From CAWDZK01 sp963807005 (GTDB taxonomy: Bacteria > Actinomycetota > Actinomycetes > JACCUZ01), in the NCBI GenBank assembly GCA_963807005.1, contig CAWDZK010000006.1, positions 372,001-436,000 of the forward strand: a DNA stretch of 64,000 nucleotides. Direction: 5' to 3'. Below the pieces are notes generated by a model that was not told the DNA's origin, made no database searches, and worked only from the letters and a program-made list of their open reading frames with translations. Of this stretch, positions 26,457-34,262 are shown in pieces (positions within the stretch are counted from its first letter, which is position 1; every line of letters starts with the position of its first letter). A program made the translations under genes and the position numbers.

Positions 26457-27761
26457 GTGCTCACCGCGTTCGCTCGGGCGTTCCGCACGCCCGACCTGCG
26501 CTCGAAGATCCTCTTCTCGATGGGGATCATGGCGCTGTTCCGGATCGGCTCGGTCATGCCGACCCCCGGTGTCTCCTACCAGGCGGTCCAGGACTGCATC
26601 GACAACAACGCCGACACCGGCCTGTACAGCCTCATCAACCTCTTCAGCGGCGGGGCGCTGCTGCAGCTGTCGGTCTTCGCGCTCGGCATCATGCCGTACA
26701 TCACGGCGAGCATCATCGTCCAGCTGCTGACGGTCGTGATCCCCCGGTTCGAGGCCCTCAAGAAGGAGGGCCAGTCCGGCACGGCCAAGCTCACGCAGTA
26801 CACCCGGTACCTCACGATCGGACTCGCGGTCCTCCAGTCGACCGGGCTGATCGCGCTGGCCCGCCAGCCCGGACAGCTGTTCCGCGGCTGCCAGAACGAC
26901 ATCATCTACAGCGACATCGGCATCTTCGGCATCGTGATCATGGTCATCGTGATGACCGCCGGTACCGGTGTGATCATGTGGCTGGGCGAGCTGATCACCG
27001 ACCGCGGCATCGGAAACGGCATGTCGCTGCTGATCTTCACCTCGATCGCCGCCGGCTTCCCGACCTCGCTGTGGCAGATCAAGATCACCCGCGGCTGGGG
27101 CGTGTTCGCGGTGGTCGTGGCCGCCGGACTCGTGCTCGTGGCCCTGGTGGTCTTCGTCGAGCAGGCCCAGCGCCGCATCCCGGTCCAGTACGCCAAGCGG
27201 ATGGTCGGCCGGCGCATGTACGGCGGCTCGTCGACCTACATCCCGCTCAAGGTCAACCAGGCCGGCGTCATCCCGGTGATCTTCGCGTCGTCGCTGCTCT
27301 ACCTGCCTGCGCTCGCGGTGAACCTCACCAACCAGCAGAACCCGCCCGGCTGGGCCGCGTGGGTGCAGTCCTACCTGGTCCGCGGCGACCACCCGCTCTA
27401 CATGGCCCTCTACTTCGGGCTGATCCTGTTCTTCACGTACTTCTACGTGGCGATCACGTTCAACCCCACCGAGGTCGCCGACAACATGAAGAAGTACGGC
27501 GGCTTCATCCCGGGCATCCGGGCCGGCCGGCCGACGGCCGAGTACCTCGACTACGTCCTGTCCCGCATCACGCTTCCGGGCGCGCTGTACCTCGGCGGGA
27601 TCGCGCTCATCCCGCTCATGGCGCTGGCCCTGTTCCAGGCGAACTCGAACTTCCCGTTCGGCGGGACGGCGATCCTCATCATCGTCGGTGTCGGCCTGGA
27701 GACCGTGAAGCAGATCGAGAGCCAGCTGCAGCAGCGCAACTACGAGGGCTTCCTCCGGTAG
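26457..27761 (+). CDS. secY: preprotein translocase subunit SecY
   Basis: Core of the Sec channel, 434 residues with ten hydrophobic helices expected. MLTAFARAFRTPDLRSKILF, the plug region after helix 1, and the cytoplasmic loops (for example VEQAQRRIPVQYAKRM and GGFIPGIRAGRPT) are conserved. The GTG has GGAGGATCTC upstream. It is separated from rplO by the large palindrome and may have its own promoter. adk follows after 76 bases, the usual secY-adk-map order. Confidence 0.98.
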   Translation: MLTAFARAFRTPDLRSKILFSMGIMALFRIGSVMPTPGVSYQAVQDCIDNNADTGLYSLINLFSGGALLQLSVFALGIMPYITASIIVQLLTVVIPRFEALKKEGQSGTAKLTQYTRYLTIGLAVLQSTGLIALARQPGQLFRGCQNDIIYSDIGIFGIVIMVIVMTAGTGVIMWLGELITDRGIGNGMSLLIFTSIAAGFPTSLWQIKITRGWGVFAVVVAAGLVLVALVVFVEQAQRRIPVQYAKRMVGRRMYGGSSTYIPLKVNQAGVIPVIFASSLLYLPALAVNLTNQQNPPGWAAWVQSYLVRGDHPLYMALYFGLILFFTYFYVAITFNPTEVADNMKKYGGFIPGIRAGRPTAEYLDYVLSRITLPGALYLGGIALIPLMALALFQANSNFPFGGTAILIIVGVGLETVKQIESQLQQRNYEGFLR

Positions 27762-27837
27762 TGCCGGCCGCGATGACGTCGCCGACGACCATGCCGCCGA
27801 CGATGCCCGGGAGCGGTTCGGACAGGGAGGAGTCCTG

Positions 27838-28491
27838 ATGCGACTCGTCCTCGTCGGGCCGCCCGGCGCCGGGAAGGGCACCCAGGCGCAGTTCATCGCG
27901 TCCCACTTCGCGGTCCCCAAGATCTCGACCGGCGACATCTTCCGCGCCAACGTCAGCGAGGGCACCGACCTCGGTCTCGAGGCACGCAAGTACATGGACG
28001 CCGGTGACCTCGTGCCCGATGAGGTCACCATCGGCATGGTCAAGGACAGGTTGGCCCAGGACGACGTGAGCGAGGGCTTCCTCCTCGACGGCTTCCCGCG
28101 CACCGTCCACCAGGCCGAGGTGCTCGACGGCATGCTCGACGAGCTCGACGTGGCCGTCGACGTGGTGCTCGAGCTCGTCGTGGACGACGAGGAGGTCGTC
28201 CGGCGGCTCTCGGGGCGGCGCACCTGCCGTCAGTGCGGCCACGTCTGGCACGTGGACTTCGACCCGCCCGCCCACGAGGGTTCCTGCGACCGCTGCAGCG
28301 GGGAGCTGTTCCAGCGCGACGACGACAGCGAGGACACGATCCGGCACCGGCTCGAGGTCTACGCCGACCAGACCTCCCCGCTGATCGGCTACTACGGCGA
28401 CAAGGGGCTGTTGCGCGGCGTCGACGCGGCCGGCCCCGTCGAGGATGTCACCGACCGTGCCATCAACGTGCTGCGCCGGTTCGGCGACTGA
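27838..28491 (+). CDS. adk: adenylate kinase
   Basis: Interconverts ATP + AMP with 2 ADP, 217 residues. The Walker A GPPGAGKGT is at residues 8-16, and DGFPRT is present. The LID is the long form and carries four cysteines (C130, C133, C150, C153), so it should bind structural zinc. Mycobacterial Adk has a short LID, so this is a different lineage of the family. It starts at an ATG overlapping the end of a 25-codon frame that fills the secY-adk gap. Confidence 0.97.
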   Translation: MRLVLVGPPGAGKGTQAQFIASHFAVPKISTGDIFRANVSEGTDLGLEARKYMDAGDLVPDEVTIGMVKDRLAQDDVSEGFLLDGFPRTVHQAEVLDGMLDELDVAVDVVLELVVDDEEVVRRLSGRRTCRQCGHVWHVDFDPPAHEGSCDRCSGELFQRDDDSEDTIRHRLEVYADQTSPLIGYYGDKGLLRGVDAAGPVEDVTDRAINVLRRFGD

Positions 28492-28524
28492 CAGCCGGCC
28501 CGCGAGCGAGATGACGCTGACGAG

Positions 28525-29364
28525 ATGTTCCGGAAGAAGCGCGAGCGCATGATCCAGATCAAGAACGCCGCCGAGATCGCACTGATGCGCGAGGCCGGGC
28601 TCGTCGTGGGGCGCACGCTCGAGGCGCTACGGGCCGCCGCGGTTCCGGGCGTCACCACCCAGGAGCTCGACGAGCTGGCCGAGTCGACGATCCGCGCGGC
28701 CGGCGCCGTCCCGTCGTTCCTCAACTACCAGCCGCACCCGTCGATCCCACCCTTCCCGGCCTCGATCTGCGCCTCGGTCAACGACGAGATCGTCCACGGC
28801 ATCCCCGGGCCCCGGGTCCTGCAGGACGGTGACGTCATCTCGATCGACTGCGGCGCGATCCTGGCGGGCTGGCACGGCGACGCCGCCATCACGGTGCCGA
28901 TCGGAGCGGTCGGCGAGCAGGCGCGTGAGCTGCTCCGGGTGACCGAGGAGTCGATGTGGCGCGGCTTCGCCGCCGCCCGGCTCGGTGGCCGGCTGAGCGA
29001 CATCAGCCACGCGATCGAGAGCTACGCCCGGTCCCAGGGGGACTACGGCATCGTCGAGGAGTACGGCGGCCACGGCATCGGCACCGAGATGCACCAGGAG
29101 CCGCACCTGCTCAACTACGGCCGCCCGGGCCGGGGCCCCACCCTGGTCGAGGGAATGGCGCTGGCGGTGGAGCCCATGCTCACCACGGGAGCGCGGTTCA
29201 CCCACGAGCTCGACGACGGCTGGACGGTGTCGACCGTCGACGGCGGCCTGGCCGCGCACTTCGAGCACACGTTCGTCCTGACCGACCGCGGGCCGTGGGT
29301 CCTGACGGCCCTGGACGGCGGGGCCGACCGGCTCGGGGCCTTGGGCGTGGAGGTCGCGTCATGA
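28525..29364 (+). CDS. map: type I methionine aminopeptidase
   Basis: Removes the N-terminal methionine from nascent proteins. Metal ligands are all present: D108, D119, H183, E216 and E247; H91 is the substrate-binding histidine. At 279 residues it matches the short MetAP without an N-terminal SH3-like extension. The start at 28525 gives a basic lead; an internal ATG eight codons later (28549) is also possible. The stop overlaps the next gene by four bases (ATGA). Confidence 0.97.
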   Translation: MFRKKRERMIQIKNAAEIALMREAGLVVGRTLEALRAAAVPGVTTQELDELAESTIRAAGAVPSFLNYQPHPSIPPFPASICASVNDEIVHGIPGPRVLQDGDVISIDCGAILAGWHGDAAITVPIGAVGEQARELLRVTEESMWRGFAAARLGGRLSDISHAIESYARSQGDYGIVEEYGGHGIGTEMHQEPHLLNYGRPGRGPTLVEGMALAVEPMLTTGARFTHELDDGWTVSTVDGGLAAHFEHTFVLTDRGPWVLTALDGGADRLGALGVEVAS

Positions 29365-29801
29365 GCGAGGAGAGGGACCCCGTGCTGCGGGCGTCGGACG
29401 CGGACCGGGACGCCGTCGCCGACCGGCTGCGGGCGGCGCACACAGAGGGCCGGCTGAGCGTCGAGGAGTTCGGCGAGCGGCTGGACGCCGCCTTCGCGGC
29501 CCGGACGACGGCCGACCTGGCGAGGCTCACGACCGACCTGCCCGCGCCGACCCAGGCCCCGGCCAGGACCGGTGACGAGCCGACCACCCGGCCACCGGCA
29601 CGCAGGGAGCGGCCCAGGGGGGTCGCCCTGCCCGCGGCCTGGGGCACCTGGCTGACCGCCGTCCTGGTCAACGTGGCGATCTGGGGGATCGTCAGCCTCG
29701 GGCTGCAGGAATGGGTGTACTTCTGGCCGGCCTGGGTCGCCGGGCCGTGGGGGGCGGTGCTGCTCGCGGGCACCCTGAGCGGCCGGTTCAGCCGCCGCTG
29801 A
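29361..29801 (+). CDS. DUF1707 (SHOCT-like) membrane protein
   Basis: A 146-residue protein. Residues 1-65 carry the DUF1707 signature (LRASDADRDAVADRLRAAHTEGRL...EFGERL) found at the N-terminus of many actinomycete membrane proteins. A polar Thr/Pro/Arg linker follows, then two transmembrane helices (about 93-114 and 120-141). DUF1707 has no established activity; it may mediate protein contacts. Overlap with map (ATGA) shows co-translation, though a role in methionine removal is not implied. A hairpin at 29824-29855 probably ends this transcript. Confidence 0.85.
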   Translation: MSEERDPVLRASDADRDAVADRLRAAHTEGRLSVEEFGERLDAAFAARTTADLARLTTDLPAPTQAPARTGDEPTTRPPARRERPRGVALPAAWGTWLTAVLVNVAIWGIVSLGLQEWVYFWPAWVAGPWGAVLLAGTLSGRFSRR

Positions 29802-29823
29802 GGCGCTGACCTGCCTCGATGCG

Positions 29824-29855
29824 GCCCGGCCGGCGTTTTGGCGCTCCGGCCGGGC
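29824..29855 (+). terminator. hairpin after the map operon
   Basis: A perfect 10-base GC inverted repeat (29824-29833 with 29846-29855) with a 12-base loop begins 23 bases after the DUF1707 stop. The loop contains GTTTTGGCG, which also supplies the -35 element of the infA promoter, so terminator and promoter are physically merged. Confidence 0.65.
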
Positions 29856-29867
29856 GTGGCGTAGACT
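29838..29867 (+). promoter_or_regulatory. promoter of infA-rpmJ-rpsM cluster
   Basis: TTGGCG (29838-29843) and TAGACT (29862-29867) have an 18-base spacer. The -35 lies in the loop of the upstream hairpin. The predicted start is near 29874, giving an infA leader of about 158 bases. Confidence 0.65.
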
Positions 29868-30031
29868 CACTCGCTGGCTCACGAGCCTCGGTCACGCACG
29901 CCCCGCGGCTGGGACGGCAGGCGCGACCACGTCACGAGTGGGCCCACCTGAGCACGATCGCACCACCAGCACAACCCTGCCCGGCGGAACGCCGAGCAGG
30001 CGACCAGACCGGCGAGACGATTGCGGAGGAC

Positions 30032-30253
30032 ATGCCCAAGAAGGATGGGGTCATCGAGATCGAGGGCACCGTGGTCGAGGCGTTGCCGAACGCGTTCTTC
30101 CGCGTGGAGCTGACCAACGGCCACAAGGTCCTCGCGCACATCAGCGGGAAGATGCGCCAGCACTACATCCGGATCCTCCCCGAGGACCGCGTGGTGGTGG
30201 AGCTCAGCCCGTACGACCTCAACCGCGGCCGCATCGTCTACCGCTACAAGTAA
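30032..30253 (+). CDS. infA: translation initiation factor IF-1
   Basis: IF-1, 73 residues, an S1-type OB-fold protein that occupies the 30S A-site during initiation. MPKKDGVIEIEGTV, FRVELTNGHKVLAHISGKMR and the C-terminal RIVYRYK are diagnostic. The start at 30032 has GCGGAGGA upstream. It has its own promoter and is followed by rpmJ after 48 bases. Confidence 0.98.
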   Translation: MPKKDGVIEIEGTVVEALPNAFFRVELTNGHKVLAHISGKMRQHYIRILPEDRVVVELSPYDLNRGRIVYRYK

Positions 30254-30301
30254 GCCGTTCCGCACACCGATGTTCACCCAGATCGAGGCTGAGTACACCC
30301 G

Positions 30302-30415
30302 ATGAAGGTCAAGCCCAGCGTCAAGAAGATCTGCGACAAGTGCAAGGTGATCCGCCGTCACGGACGGGTCATGGTGATCTGCGACAACGCACGTCACAAG
30401 CAGCGTCAGGGCTGA
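30302..30415 (+). CDS. rpmJ: 50S ribosomal protein L36, zinc-binding form
   Basis: bL36, only 37 residues (MKVKPSVKKICDKCK...). The zinc ligands C11, C14, C27 and H32 are all present, so this is the zinc-binding (C+) form. It ends in HKQRQG as usual. It lies between infA and rpsM, its classical place. Confidence 0.97.
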   Translation: MKVKPSVKKICDKCKVIRRHGRVMVICDNARHKQRQG

Positions 30416-30484
30416 TCAAGGCCTGACGCAGCCGCACTGGCTGCAGGTCCTCGCGACCGACACGACAAGCGCGCCGCGCCCCGG

Positions 30485-30528
30485 CGCCCGGCAACGGGCG
30501 ACGGGTCACCCCCGGTACCAGGCCGGGG
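30485..30528 (+). promoter_or_regulatory. two hairpins in the rpmJ-rpsM gap
   Basis: The 177-base gap holds a six-pair stem closed by a GCAA tetraloop (30485-30490 with 30495-30500) and a second stem CCCCGG/CCGGGG (30510-30515 with 30523-30528). They lie 65-108 bases before the rpsM start. In enterobacteria the leader at this site is the S4 target; a similar role here is only an inference. Confidence 0.4.
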
Positions 30529-30592
30529 CCATCCACCCGGGCGGGTGGGGGAGCGGCGGGCACGACCTGGTGACACGAAGGAGAACCGCCCG

Positions 30593-30973
30593 ATGGCACG
30601 CCTCGTCGGCGTCGACCTCCCGCGCGAGAAGCGCGTCGAGATCGCCCTGACCTACATCTTCGGTGTCGGCCGCAGCCGCGCCGTCGAGACCCTCGCCAAC
30701 ACCGGGGTCAGCCCCGAGACCCGCGTCCGCGACCTGGGCGACGACGAGCTCGTCAAGCTCCGCGACTGGATCGAGTCCCACTACCAGATCGAAGGTGACC
30801 TGCGCCGCGAGGTGCAGGCCGACATTCGGCGCAAGGTCGAGATCGGGTGCTACGAGGGCTTGCGGCACCGCCGCGGCCTGCCGGTCCGCGGTCAGCGCAC
30901 GCACACCAACGCCCGCACCCGCAAGGGTCCGCGCAAGGCGATCGCCGGCAAGAAGAAGGTCGGCAAGAAGTAA
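30593..30973 (+). CDS. rpsM: 30S ribosomal protein S13
   Basis: uS13, 126 residues, contacts S19 and the P-site tRNA. MARLVGVDLPREKRVEIALTYI and the basic C-terminal GQRTHTNARTRKGPRK are family signatures. The start at 30593 was chosen over an in-frame upstream start because it yields the conserved N-terminus and has GAAGGAGAA ten bases before it. Confidence 0.98.
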   Translation: MARLVGVDLPREKRVEIALTYIFGVGRSRAVETLANTGVSPETRVRDLGDDELVKLRDWIESHYQIEGDLRREVQADIRRKVEIGCYEGLRHRRGLPVRGQRTHTNARTRKGPRKAIAGKKKVGKK

Positions 30974-31051
30974 GTCGCCCCAGTGGTCGGGGCGACGCAC
31001 CCGACCTTCCGACAGCTTTCCCAGCCGAGTTGACCAGGAGTCCTTAAACCG

Positions 31052-31459
31052 ATGCCTCCGAAGAGCCGCCAGGGCGCGGGCACCAAGAAGGTGCGCCGCA
31101 AGGAGAAGAAGAACGTGGCCCACGGCCACGCTCACATCAAGAGCACGTTCAACAACACCATCGTGTCGATCACCGACCCCTCCGGGAACGTCATCGCGTG
31201 GGCGTCCGCCGGCCACGTGGGCTTCAAGGGCTCACGCAAGTCGACGCCGTTCGCCGCGCAGATGGCGGCCGAGAACGCCGCCCGCCGTGCGCAGGAGCAC
31301 GGGATGCGCAAGGTCGACGTGTTCGTCAAGGGCCCGGGCTCGGGCCGGGAGACCGCGATCCGGTCGCTGCAAGCGGCCGGCCTCGAGGTCGGGACCATCC
31401 AGGACGTCACCCCCGTCCCCCACAACGGCTGCCGCCCGCCCAAGCGGCGCCGGGTCTGA
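31052..31459 (+). CDS. rpsK: 30S ribosomal protein S11
   Basis: uS11, 135 residues, on the 30S platform near the Shine-Dalgarno helix. HIKSTFNNTIVSITD and the C-terminal PVPHNGCRPPKRRRV are diagnostic. The ATG has CCAGGAGTCC upstream. rpsD follows after 19 bases. Confidence 0.98.
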   Translation: MPPKSRQGAGTKKVRRKEKKNVAHGHAHIKSTFNNTIVSITDPSGNVIAWASAGHVGFKGSRKSTPFAAQMAAENAARRAQEHGMRKVDVFVKGPGSGRETAIRSLQAAGLEVGTIQDVTPVPHNGCRPPKRRRV

Positions 31460-31478
31460 GACGGGAGGAGAAGGAACC

Positions 31479-32105
31479 ATGGCTCGATACACAGGTGCGG
31501 ACTGCAAGCGCTGCCGCCGCGAGAAGATGAAGCTGTTCCTGAAGGGCTCCAAGTGCGAGTCCCCGAAGTGCCCGATCGAGATCCGGCCCTACCCGCCGGG
31601 TGAGCACGGGCGTGGTCGTACCAAGGACAGCGAGTACCTGCTCCAGATGCGTGAGAAGCAGAAGTGCGCCCGCATCTACGGCGTGCTCGAGAAGCAGTTC
31701 CGTGGGTACTACGACGAGGCGAACCGCCGACAGGGCAAGACCGGCGAGAACCTCCTGCGCATCCTCGAGAGCCGGCTGGACAACGTCGTGTACCGGGCCG
31801 GCTTCGCGAAGAGCCGCGACATGGCCCGCCAGGTGGTCCGCCACGGGCACATCCTGGTCAACGGTCACAAGGTCGACATCCCGTCGTACCGCGTCAGCGC
31901 CAACGACATCGTCGAGGTCCGCGAGCGGTCGCTCGAGATGACGCCGTTCGTCGTGGCGCGCGCCGAGGTCGGCGAGCGCACGGTGCCGGCGTGGCTCGAG
32001 GTCATCCCCAACCGGATGCGCATCCTCGTGCACTCCCTCCCGGTCCGGCAGGTCATCGACACGCCGGTCCAGGAGCAGCTCATCGTCGAGCTCTACTCCA
32101 AGTAG
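31479..32105 (+). CDS. rpsD: 30S ribosomal protein S4, zinc-binding form
   Basis: uS4, 208 residues, a primary 16S rRNA binder and in some bacteria the repressor of this operon. The N-terminal four cysteines (C9, C12, C26, C31) form a zinc site, so this is the C+ type. The S4 RNA-binding domain (RLDNVVYRAGFA...RQVVRHGHILVNG) is intact. AGGAGAAGGAACC precedes the ATG at 31479. rpoA follows after 137 bases. Confidence 0.97.
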   Translation: MARYTGADCKRCRREKMKLFLKGSKCESPKCPIEIRPYPPGEHGRGRTKDSEYLLQMREKQKCARIYGVLEKQFRGYYDEANRRQGKTGENLLRILESRLDNVVYRAGFAKSRDMARQVVRHGHILVNGHKVDIPSYRVSANDIVEVRERSLEMTPFVVARAEVGERTVPAWLEVIPNRMRILVHSLPVRQVIDTPVQEQLIVELYSK

Positions 32106-32242
32106 GCCCGACCCAGCACCACCAGCACGACCCAGCAGAATCAGCACGACCAGCACGACCCCTGGGGTGGCGGACGGATGCCACCCCGGGGCGCACATCT
32201 CGAGGCGTCATATGGCGGACGCCCGTGGGAAGGACTACTGAC

Positions 32243-33259
32243 GTGCTCATCGCACAGCGCCCCACCCTGGCCGAAGAGGTCGTCGACGACTACCGCTCGC
32301 GGTTCGTCATCGAGCCGCTCGAGCCCGGCTTCGGCTACACCCTCGGCAACAGCCTCCGGCGCACGTTGCTCTCCTCGATCCCCGGTGCCTCGGTCACGAG
32401 CATCCGCGTGGACGGCGTCCTGCACGAGTTCACCACCGTGCCCGGCGTCAAGGAGGACCTGACCGACATCATCCTCAACATCAAGGGGCTCGTCGTGAGC
32501 TCCGAGGTGGACGAGCCGGTCGTGATGTACCTGCGCAAGCAGGGCCCCGGCCCGGTCACCGCTGCGGACATCGCGCCCCCGGCCGGTGTCGAGGTGCACA
32601 ACCCGGACCTGCACATCGCCACGCTGAACGCCAAGGGCAAGCTGGAGATGGAGCTCACGGTCGAGCGTGGCCGTGGCTACGTCTCCGCCGTGCAGAACAA
32701 GCAGCAGGGCCAGGAGATCGGCCGGATCCCGGTCGACTCGATCTACTCCCCGGTGCTCAAGGTGACCTACAAGGTCGAGGCGACCCGGGTCGAGCAGCGC
32801 ACCGACTTCGACAAGCTGGTCGTCGATGTCGAGACCAAGCGCTCGATGCTCCCGCGGGACGCGATGGCCTCGGCCGGCAAGACCCTGGTCGAGCTGTTCG
32901 GTCTGGCCCGCGAGCTCAACGTCGAGGCAGAGGGCATCGACATGGGTCCCTCCCCGACCGACGCCGCCCTGGCGGCCGACCTCGCGCTTCCGGTCGAGGA
33001 CCTCGAGCTGACCGTGCGGTCGTACAACTGCCTCAAGCGCGAGGGCATCCACACCGTGGGTGAGCTCGTCTCCCGCAGCGAGGCCGACCTGCTCGACATC
33101 CGCAACTTCGGCGCGAAGTCGATCGACGAGGTCAAGGCCAAGCTGCACTCGATGGGCCTCGCGCTCAAGGACAGCCCGCCCGGTTTCGACCCGAGCGCCG
33201 CCGTCGACAACTACGGCTCCGACGACGACACCGCCTACGTCGAGGACGAGCAGTACTGA
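32243..33259 (+). CDS. rpoA: DNA-directed RNA polymerase subunit alpha
   Basis: Alpha subunit of RNA polymerase, 338 residues, GTG start with GGAAGGA upstream. The N-terminal dimerisation domain (FGYTLGNSLRRTLLSSIPGA) and the C-terminal UP-element/activator-binding domain (ELTVRSYNCLKREGIHTVGEL...RNFGAKSIDEVK) are both complete. An acidic tail ends in EDEQY. Its place between rpsD and rplQ is the standard one. Confidence 0.98.
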   Translation: MLIAQRPTLAEEVVDDYRSRFVIEPLEPGFGYTLGNSLRRTLLSSIPGASVTSIRVDGVLHEFTTVPGVKEDLTDIILNIKGLVVSSEVDEPVVMYLRKQGPGPVTAADIAPPAGVEVHNPDLHIATLNAKGKLEMELTVERGRGYVSAVQNKQQGQEIGRIPVDSIYSPVLKVTYKVEATRVEQRTDFDKLVVDVETKRSMLPRDAMASAGKTLVELFGLARELNVEAEGIDMGPSPTDAALAADLALPVEDLELTVRSYNCLKREGIHTVGELVSRSEADLLDIRNFGAKSIDEVKAKLHSMGLALKDSPPGFDPSAAVDNYGSDDDTAYVEDEQY

Positions 33260-33324
33260 GGGGTCTCGGCCCTAGGTAGCGACCGCCCACTCAGTAGCTC
33301 ACCGAGAACTGGAGAATCCTGACC

Positions 33325-34245
33325 ATGCCCACGCCCACCAAGGGAGCGCGCCTCGGCGGCGGCCCGGCGCACGAGCGGCTGATGCTGGCGAACCTCGCCA
33401 CCGCGCTGTTCGAGCACGGCAAGATCACGACCACCGAGGCCAAGGCCAAGCGGCTGCGCCCGCTCGCGGAGCGGCTGATCACCTTCGCCAAGCGCGGTGA
33501 CCTGCATGCCCGACGCCGGGTGATGACGGTCGTCCGCGACAAGGGCGTCGTGCACGAGCTGTTCACCGAGATCGGCCCGCGCTACGAGAACCGACACGGC
33601 GGCTACACCCGCATCACCAAGATCGGGCCGCGCAAGGGCGACAACGCCCCGATGGCGGTCATCGAGCTCGTCGAGGCCCTCACGGCCAAGGCCGAGACCG
33701 TCAAGGAGGCCACCGCGGCCACCACCAAGGCGGCCAAGAAGGCTCCCGCCAAGAAGGCGGCGGCCAAGAAGACGGCGGCCACTGACGAGACCGCCGATGT
33801 GCAGCCGCCGGCAGCCGTCGACGGTGGCGACGCCCCGTACGGCGAGGGGTCGTCGGCCGTGCAGGCGGACGGCTTCGACATCAAGGGCAACGCCGACTCG
33901 ATGAAGTACCACGTTCCGGGCAGCCCGCACTACGACCGCACCGACGCCGAGGTCTGGTTCGCCACGACCGACGCGGCCGAGAAGGCCGGCTTCGAGCCGA
34001 CCGGCTGGGGCACCGACCACCCGTTCGGCGAGGGCTCGCACGCCCCGCTCGAGGACCCGGCGGCTGCACCCGACGGCTTCCCGGTCAAGGGCAACGCCGA
34101 CTCGATGAAGTACCACACGCCGGACAGCCCCTACTACGACCGCACGGTTGCCGAGGTCTGGTTCGCCAGCGCCGAGGCAGCCGAGGCCGCGGGCTTCGAG
34201 GGGACCGCCGCCGACGATGGCGCGACCGCGGACGACGAGTCCTGA
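33325..34245 (+). CDS. rplQ: 50S ribosomal protein L17 with duplicated C-terminal 'sunset'-like domain
   Basis: bL17 core at residues 1-120 (PTKGARLGGGPAHERLMLANL, GGYTRI), but the protein is 306 residues against about 120-200 usually. A Lys/Ala-rich linker (121-155) leads to two copies of a 60-70-residue unit. Each copy has KGNADSMKYH, then YDRT and AEVWF, then AGF (about 184-225 and 252-292). The unit resembles the IKGN...YHxP...WFxSxxEAxAAGF module found at the ends of some secreted nucleases, and single copies are known on L17 of related actinobacteria. Its function is unknown. The linker resembles other actinobacterial ribosomal tails, so the extension is genuine and in frame. Confidence 0.93.
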   Translation: MPTPTKGARLGGGPAHERLMLANLATALFEHGKITTTEAKAKRLRPLAERLITFAKRGDLHARRRVMTVVRDKGVVHELFTEIGPRYENRHGGYTRITKIGPRKGDNAPMAVIELVEALTAKAETVKEATAATTKAAKKAPAKKAAAKKTAATDETADVQPPAAVDGGDAPYGEGSSAVQADGFDIKGNADSMKYHVPGSPHYDRTDAEVWFATTDAAEKAGFEPTGWGTDHPFGEGSHAPLEDPAAAPDGFPVKGNADSMKYHTPDSPYYDRTVAEVWFASAEAAEAAGFEGTAADDGATADDES

Positions 34246-34262
34246 CCGACTCGCCCTCCGAC

